DNA of 35,141 nucleotides from Sandaracinaceae bacterium (lineage in GTDB: Bacteria > Myxococcota_A > Polyangia > Polyangiales > Sandaracinaceae), in NCBI GenBank assembly GCA_040218145.1, contig JAVJQK010000002.1, forward strand, positions 1 through 35,141. Reading direction: 5' to 3'. The notes under the pieces were generated by a model, which was not told where the DNA came from, made no database searches, and saw only the letters and a program-made list of their open reading frames with translations. Shown one piece after another: positions 31,289-35,141 of this stretch. The translations under genes were made by a program, and so were the position numbers. How positions within the stretch are numbered: the stretch's first letter is position 1; each line of letters starts with the position of its first letter.

Positions 31289-31385
31289 CGTCCAAGCGTC
31301 CTCGTCGTCGCTCCTCGACTCGCACGCCGATGTCTCGCGGCGAATCGGTCACCTCCTCTGTGGCGAGGTATTAGGATGGGCGGCG

Positions 31386-32966
31386 ATGGAACGCTGGATA
31401 TTCCTTTCGGGCATGATGGGCTCGGGCAAGTCGACCGTGGCGGTCGAGGTCGCGCGTCGCCTGGACGCGGAGGCCATCGACCTGGACGCCCGGCTCGTCG
31501 CCCGGATCGGCAAGAGCATCGCCGAGATCTTTCGCGACGAAGGAGAGGTCGCCTTCCGGCAGCTCGAGGCGGAGGAGCTCGAGCGCCTGCTCGACGAGGA
31601 GGCGCCGAAGGTGGTGGCCCTCGGCGGCGGCACCGTGCTCCGGAGCGAGAGCCGTGCGCGCCTCCTCCGCCGTGGCGTGCTCGTGACGCTCACCGCGCCG
31701 GCGGCGGAGCTCGTGCGGAGGGTGGCGGGCAACGCGGAGCGCCCCCTCCTGGCCCGCGGCGAGACGGTGCGGGTGATCGAGGGGCTGCTCGCCGAGCGCG
31801 CGAGCGTGTACGCCGAATGCCACGCGGCCATCGCGACGGCCGGCCGGAGCGTGGAGACGATCGCGGCGGACGTGCTGAGCGTCGCGGCGCGGCCTCCGGT
31901 CCCCGTCTGTCTGGGCGCGCGAACCTATCGGGTCGAGATCGGCGGGGGCTTGCTCGGAGAGCTGCGCGCGCACGTCGCCGCCTATCTCCCGGCGAAGGTC
32001 GTGATGGTCACCGACGAGCACGTGCTCTCGCCGTGGGGCGAGCGCGCGGAGGCGGAGGTGCGCGCGGCGGGGCGCGAGGTCGTGCGCGTGGTGCTCACCC
32101 CGGGCGAGGAGCACAAGCGCATCGGCGCGGTGGAGCAGATCTGGGACGCCGCGCTCCAAGCGCAGGTCGACCGGGACGCCGCCGTCCTCGCCGTCGGCGG
32201 CGGCGTGGTGGGGGACCTCGCGGGCTTCGCGGCCGCCACGCTGCTGCGCGGAGTGCGCTTCGCCCAGTGTCCGACGAGCCTGCTCGCCATGGTCGACGCG
32301 TCCGTCGGCGGCAAGACCGGCTTCGATCGCGACCAGGGCAAGAACCTGGTCGGCGCGTTTCACCAGCCCGAGGTGGTCCTCTGCGACGTCGATACCCTCA
32401 CCACTCTGCCCGACGCCGAGCTGGCCGCGGGGCTCGCCGAGGTGGTGAAGTCGGCGTGGCTCGACGGTGAGGAGGCGGTCGCCGCGCTCGAGCGAGACGC
32501 CGATGCGCTCTCGCGCCGTGACCCGACGGCGCTCGAAGCCGCGATCCGTCGCTCGGTGTCGCTGAAGGCACAGATCGTGGCCGAGGACGAGCGCGAGTCG
32601 GGGCGCCGCGCCGTGCTGAACCTGGGCCACACCGTCGGCCACGCCATCGAGGCGGCGCGGGAGTACCGCGGGATCCGGCACGGTGAAGCGGTCGCGCTCG
32701 GCATGATCGCCGCCTTCCGGGTGAGCGCGTCGCAGGGGGACGCGGAGGCGGCCGCGCACGAGGAGCGGGTGCGCGCGCTGCTCGCCCGGCTGGGGCTGCC
32801 GACGGACCTCGGCGCGTGGATCGAGGAGGGCACCCTCGACTGGATGGCGCACGACAAGAAGCGTCGCGGCGGCAAGGTCCGGTTCGTCGTGCCGGGCCGG
32901 CCGGGTCAGGTCGAGCTGGTGCCTCTGAGCGTGGCCGACATCCGCAGGGCCATGGAGCGCCGGTAG
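31386..32966 (+). CDS. aroKB: Bifunctional shikimate kinase / 3-dehydroquinate synthase (AroK-AroB fusion)
   Basis: A 526-aa fusion of two shikimate-pathway enzymes. Residues of about 1-165 are shikimate kinase: P-loop GMMGSGKST at 9-17, shikimate-binding DLD at 32-34, GGGTV, and the lid RPLLARGE. Residues of about 172-526 are 3-dehydroquinate synthase: VVMVTDEHV, GGGVVGDLAGFAAA near 270, DASVGGKTGFD, GLAEVVKSAW, and metal ligands in NLGHTVGHAIEA and RHGEAVALG. AroB makes 3-dehydroquinate from DAHP and AroK phosphorylates shikimate three steps later, so this is not a consecutive-step fusion. ATG 31386 puts the P-loop at the usual distance; an open extension to 31242 runs through the post-pilQ hairpin and is unlikely to be translated. 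aroK-aroB after pilMNOPQ is the order seen in many gammaproteobacteria, there as separate genes. Confidence 0.95.
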   Translation: MERWIFLSGMMGSGKSTVAVEVARRLDAEAIDLDARLVARIGKSIAEIFRDEGEVAFRQLEAEELERLLDEEAPKVVALGGGTVLRSESRARLLRRGVLVTLTAPAAELVRRVAGNAERPLLARGETVRVIEGLLAERASVYAECHAAIATAGRSVETIAADVLSVAARPPVPVCLGARTYRVEIGGGLLGELRAHVAAYLPAKVVMVTDEHVLSPWGERAEAEVRAAGREVVRVVLTPGEEHKRIGAVEQIWDAALQAQVDRDAAVLAVGGGVVGDLAGFAAATLLRGVRFAQCPTSLLAMVDASVGGKTGFDRDQGKNLVGAFHQPEVVLCDVDTLTTLPDAELAAGLAEVVKSAWLDGEEAVAALERDADALSRRDPTALEAAIRRSVSLKAQIVAEDERESGRRAVLNLGHTVGHAIEAAREYRGIRHGEAVALGMIAAFRVSASQGDAEAAAHEERVRALLARLGLPTDLGAWIEEGTLDWMAHDKKRRGGKVRFVVPGRPGQVELVPLSVADIRRAMERR

Positions 32967-33016
32967 GGGCGAGGCGGCCGCGAGCCCCGACGCGGGGTCA
33001 TCAGATGGCGGCTTAT

Positions 33017-33046
33017 TTGGTGAGGCCGACCGGGCCTCGCTAAAGT
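33017..33046 (+). promoter_or_regulatory. Candidate promoter with inverted repeat in the spacer, upstream of the lipoprotein gene
   Basis: TTGGTG (33017-33022) and TAAAGT (33041-33046) are 18 nt apart, in a locally AT-richer stretch beginning TTATTT at 33013. The spacer holds GAGGCC (33022-33027) and GGCCTC (33033-33038) with a 5-nt loop. The inverted repeat could be an operator, or alternatively a weak terminator for aroKB. A start near 33053 would give a leader of about 32 nt that includes the GGAGGAAG ribosome binding site. Confidence 0.4.
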
Positions 33047-33084
33047 GTTCCCCGAGCGCGCGTCGGGCGCGCCCCGGAGGAAGC

Positions 33085-33771
33085 ATGCTGCGTCATCGCT
33101 GGATCATCGTCTCGCTGCTCACCGCCCTCGCCGGCTGCGCGCCCGGCAACCCTGGCGGGGCGGTGCTGAACGTGGTCGCCCCGGACGACCAGTGCATCGT
33201 CGCGGTGGGGAACACCTCCTTTCCGAGCGGGAGCTACGATCCGTCCGCCCCGGAGCCGTACGTGGCGTCGGTGCGTGTGGCCAATCAGCTGCTCAACCTC
33301 AGCGCGACAGGCGCGGGCGGGCCGCCCATGGCGGACCCGAACCCGATGCGCGTGACCGAGGCCGAGATCGAGATTCGAGACATCTCGGGCAACCCGATCG
33401 GCGGGTTCGGCAACCCGTTCCGGGTGCCCGTCAGCGGCGACGTGATCCCGAGCTCCGACGGAATGACGGCGGGCGAGGGCATCGTGACCTTCGAGATGAT
33501 TCCCCGTGGAGTGGCGGCCATGCTCGCGCCGTTCGCGGGGAGCACGGTCGTCGTGTCGACGGTGCTGTTCGGGCGCACGCTGGGGGACGCGGCGATCGAG
33601 TTCCCGGAGTTCCTCTTCAACATCGATCTCTGCGCGGCGGGTGGGTGCCTGCAGCGCTGCGTCATGGACACGGAGGGTGCGGCCCTGTGCCAGAACGCGT
33701 GCCGCCCGGGGCAGGACACCATGCACCTCTCCTGCGAAGCGAGCTACGGCGAGTGCATCGCGACGATGTAG
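33085..33771 (+). CDS. Putative lipoprotein of unknown function
   Basis: A 228-aa protein with a signal peptide and lipobox LAGC (Cys18, MLRHRWIIVSLLTALAGC). The mature part is beta-rich (EAEIEIRDISGN, GIVTFEMIPRG) and has a C-terminal Cys-rich segment with eight cysteines between about residue 186 and 224 (LCAAGGCLQRC, CQNACRPGQD, SCEASYGEC), suggesting disulphide bonding outside the cytoplasm. GGAGGAAG lies just upstream of the ATG. It is a single gene with its own candidate promoter, convergent with the following gene. I do not recognise a named family; lipoproteins of this style are frequent in myxobacteria. Confidence 0.75.
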   Translation: MLRHRWIIVSLLTALAGCAPGNPGGAVLNVVAPDDQCIVAVGNTSFPSGSYDPSAPEPYVASVRVANQLLNLSATGAGGPPMADPNPMRVTEAEIEIRDISGNPIGGFGNPFRVPVSGDVIPSSDGMTAGEGIVTFEMIPRGVAAMLAPFAGSTVVVSTVLFGRTLGDAAIEFPEFLFNIDLCAAGGCLQRCVMDTEGAALCQNACRPGQDTMHLSCEASYGECIATM

Positions 33772-33778
33772 CCCTCCG

Positions 33779-33796
33779 GCTCACCGGCCGGTGAGC
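33779..33796. terminator. Perfect 18-bp palindrome at the convergent gene junction
   Basis: GCTCACCGGCCGGTGAGC is a perfect palindrome that begins 8 bp after the lipoprotein stop and contains the stop codon of the minus-strand gene (TCA at 33781-33783). It could act as a bidirectional terminator hairpin, though it has no loop bases and no T-run, or as a protein-binding site. Confidence 0.35.
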
Positions 33797-35141
33797 GCGA
33801 ACGCGGTCAAGGAAGCCATGACCGCGTCCTCGGTCAGCAGCTTCGCGAGCGCACCCGGGCTGTCGAGGGTGACGCCGCGCTGCGAGGCCAGCCGCGTGAG
33901 GGCCACGCCGAGGTCGCCGCACGCGAGGAGCCCGGCGCGCGCGCCGCTGATGAGCGCGGCGCGCCTCGCCGCGCCGTAGTCCTCGAGGTGCTCCGTGCTG
34001 GCCAGGAGCTCCCGGATCTGCGTCTGGCCGCGGGGCGGGATGGTCCGCCAGAGATCGGCCGCGAACCCCGCCGCCTCGCGGTCCACGCTGCCGTTGCCGT
34101 CCGCGGGGCCGAAGGCCGCGAGCACGCCTCCGATCACGGTGCGCGCGCGCTCGGGCTCGAGGGTCGCGAGCAGGATGTGATCGGGCTGCGTCAGCTCGAG
34201 CGCGCGCCCCAGCGCGAAGCGCATCTCGGTCTCGGTCTCCGCGAACCCCGCGCCCGCGAGCAAGGTCGGGGGGGAGGTGCGCGCGATGCGCAGCTCCGCC
34301 GCCTCCTTGCGGTCGAAGTAGAACGCAGGGAGATCATCGCGTCCGAGCGCGTCGAGGACGTGCGCGAACGCCCGCGCCTCGGGGGTGGTGGCGACGCGCG
34401 TGACGCGATCGTTGGGCTGCGGGAGCTTGCGGGGCGCGCGCCGGAAGAGCGGCGCGGCCTGCTCCCAGAGGACACGCCAGATCTCGCGCACGGGATCCTC
34501 GCCGGGCTCGCGCACCAGGCTGGCGACGCGGTCGCGAGAGGGAGGCGGCACGGGAGGGGGAGGCGGGCCATCCACGAAGCGCGCGAGCAGTGAGCGGGCG
34601 TGGCTGGCGATGCGCCCCGCGTTCGCGCGGTCGGCGGCGTCGATGAGGGCGGCCAGGGTCTCGAGATCCCCGGGCGCGAGGAGGAAGGCGCGCTGGAGCT
34701 GGGCGAGGGCGGCCCGAGGGTCGCGTATCTGCTCGGCGGCGGCGCGGAGCGCCACGGGATCTTCCTGCTCGGGCTCGCTGGGGGAGATGGCGGGCTGCCA
34801 GCGACCGAAGGTCGGCGAGCGACGGGGCGCGCGGCGGGCATCGGAGGAGGGGCTCGAAGGAGCCTCGGAGGGCAGCTCGGCTGCTCGCGCATCTGCCTCC
34901 GCCTGCGCTGCGGCGGCGGCCTGGGCTTCTGCTTCCTCGGCGGCGGCTCGCGCTTCTGCTTCCTCGGCGGCGGCTCGTGCCTCCGCGTCTGCTTGCGCCT
35001 GCGCTGCCGCCGCTTCCGCTTCCGCCGCCGCTTCCGCTTCCGCCGCCGCTTCCGCTTCCGCCGCCGCTTCCGCTTCCGCCGCCGCTTCCGCTTCCGCCGC
35101 CGCTTCCGCTTCCGCCGCCGCTTCCGCTTCCGCCGCCGCTT
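33781..35141 (-). CDS. TPR-like protein with Glu/Ala-rich repeat region, 5' truncated by window edge
   Basis: On the minus strand the frame is open from the window end to the stop at 33781 (at least 452 aa), so the start lies outside. From the upstream side it has a perfect (EAEAAA)n repeat, then degenerate Ala/Glu/Gln-rich sequence (EEAEARAAA), a Pro/Ser/Arg linker (PSSPSSDARRAPRRSPTFGR) and helical TPR-like repeats (DPRAALAQLQRAFLLAPGDLETLAALIDAAD). After a poly-Pro stretch (VDGPPPPPVPPPSRD), a helical C-terminal domain of about 240 residues follows that I do not recognise (DHILLATLEPERARTVIGGV, TEDAVMASLTAFAL). A GTG at 34755 would give an isolated 324-aa product, but no ribosome binding site supports starting there. 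Large TPR proteins with such Ala/Glu-rich spacers are common in myxobacteria. Confidence 0.75.
   Translation of the reverse strand, partial: AAAEAEAAAEAEAAAEAEAAAEAEAAAEAEAAAEAEAAAEAEAAAAQAQADAEARAAAEEAEARAAAEEAEAQAAAAAQAEADARAAELPSEAPSSPSSDARRAPRRSPTFGRWQPAISPSEPEQEDPVALRAAAEQIRDPRAALAQLQRAFLLAPGDLETLAALIDAADRANAGRIASHARSLLARFVDGPPPPPVPPPSRDRVASLVREPGEDPVREIWRVLWEQAAPLFRRAPRKLPQPNDRVTRVATTPEARAFAHVLDALGRDDLPAFYFDRKEAAELRIARTSPPTLLAGAGFAETETEMRFALGRALELTQPDHILLATLEPERARTVIGGVLAAFGPADGNGSVDREAAGFAADLWRTIPPRGQTQIRELLASTEHLEDYGAARRAALISGARAGLLACGDLGVALTRLASQRGVTLDSPGALAKLLTEDAVMASLTAFALTGR
35013..35141. repeat. Perfect 18-bp tandem repeat, at least seven copies, encoding (EAEAAA)n on the minus strand
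   Basis: The unit CTTCCGCTTCCGCCGCCG recurs without change at 35013, 35031, 35049, 35067, 35085, 35103 and 35121, and runs off the window edge. On the minus strand it encodes Glu-Ala-Glu-Ala-Ala-Ala, which should form a long single alpha-helix. Perfect identity indicates recent expansion or ongoing homogenisation. Copy number may vary and may be misassembled. Confidence 0.92.

Noticed and set aside
28584-31352. A minus-strand open frame of about 920 codons opposite pilQ.
   Set aside because: It is the antisense shadow of pilQ; the translation is rich in Arg, Ala, Val and His without any domain.
31242-31385. An N-terminal extension of aroKB starting at 31242.
   Set aside because: It runs through the hairpin after pilQ, has no family-like sequence, and the P-loop is correctly placed from ATG 31386.
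1-35141. tRNA, rRNA or insertion-sequence genes.
   Set aside because: I looked through the intergenic gaps and saw no tRNA cloverleaf pattern, rRNA segment, transposase or terminal inverted repeats. A covariance search was not possible here.

Overview
The window is very GC-rich, with G or C at almost every third codon position. It combines the 3' part of a PUFA-synthase cluster carrying a fused acyltransferase, a type IV pilus assembly operon, MoxR/VWA proteins, long coiled-coil proteins and several lipoproteins. This points to a myxobacterium (Myxococcota), probably of the Polyangiales/Sandaracinaceae/Sorangium side. That placement is inferred from gene content, not from a marker-gene comparison.

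Layout, left to right. (1) 2-10207, + strand: the end of a PfaA-type PUFA synthase subunit (ACP, KR, DH), then a complete 2544-aa PfaC-type subunit (KS, chain-length factor, Ala/Ser/Pro/Thr repeat linker, four FabA-like hotdogs, a PS-DH-like module, and a C-terminal 1-acylglycerol-3-phosphate acyltransferase). (2) prmC (10250-11308, +), the release-factor glutamine methyltransferase, with an acidic Pro-rich insertion. (3) 11316-19915, - strand: a tightly packed five-gene operon, transcribed as DUF4175-type membrane/coiled-coil protein, TPR gluzincin peptidase, MoxR AAA+ ATPase, DUF58 protein, BatA-like VWA membrane protein. (4) 20012-22846, +: a 944-aa protein with a methyltransferase-like N-terminus and a long coiled coil, behind a good sigma-70-like promoter. 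(5) 22847-23873: about 1 kb without a credible gene between two convergent genes. It holds a hexamer-based satellite and then three copies of a ~160-bp element built almost wholly of successive hairpins. (6) 23874-24941, -: a secreted LysM-LysM-YcbK/DUF882-type peptidase. (7) 25146-31226, +: an XRE-like HTH protein, then pilM-pilN-pilO-pilP, a strong hairpin, and pilQ. (8) 31386-32966, +: a fused shikimate kinase/3-dehydroquinate synthase (aroK-aroB), keeping the pilMNOPQ-aroKB order known from gammaproteobacteria. (9) A small lipoprotein (33085-33771, +), convergent with the C-terminal part of a TPR/low-complexity protein (33781 to the window end, -) whose upstream part is a perfect (EAEAAA)n repeat.

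How the genes work together. The two Pfa proteins belong to one iterative megasynthase that makes long-chain polyunsaturated fatty acids, and the fused acyltransferase probably hands the product to lysophosphatidate. PilM/N/O/P form the inner-membrane and periplasmic alignment complex of the type IV pilus, and PilQ is the outer-membrane secretin. The MoxR-DUF58-VWA set is a typical AAA+/VWA chaperone-like module, here joined to an extracytoplasmic protease and a membrane coiled-coil protein. The least explained parts are the hairpin array at 23351-23847, which contains one compensatory base-pair change between copies; the related 18-bp or hexamer GC satellites at three separate loci; and the coiled-coil protein at 20012-22846.
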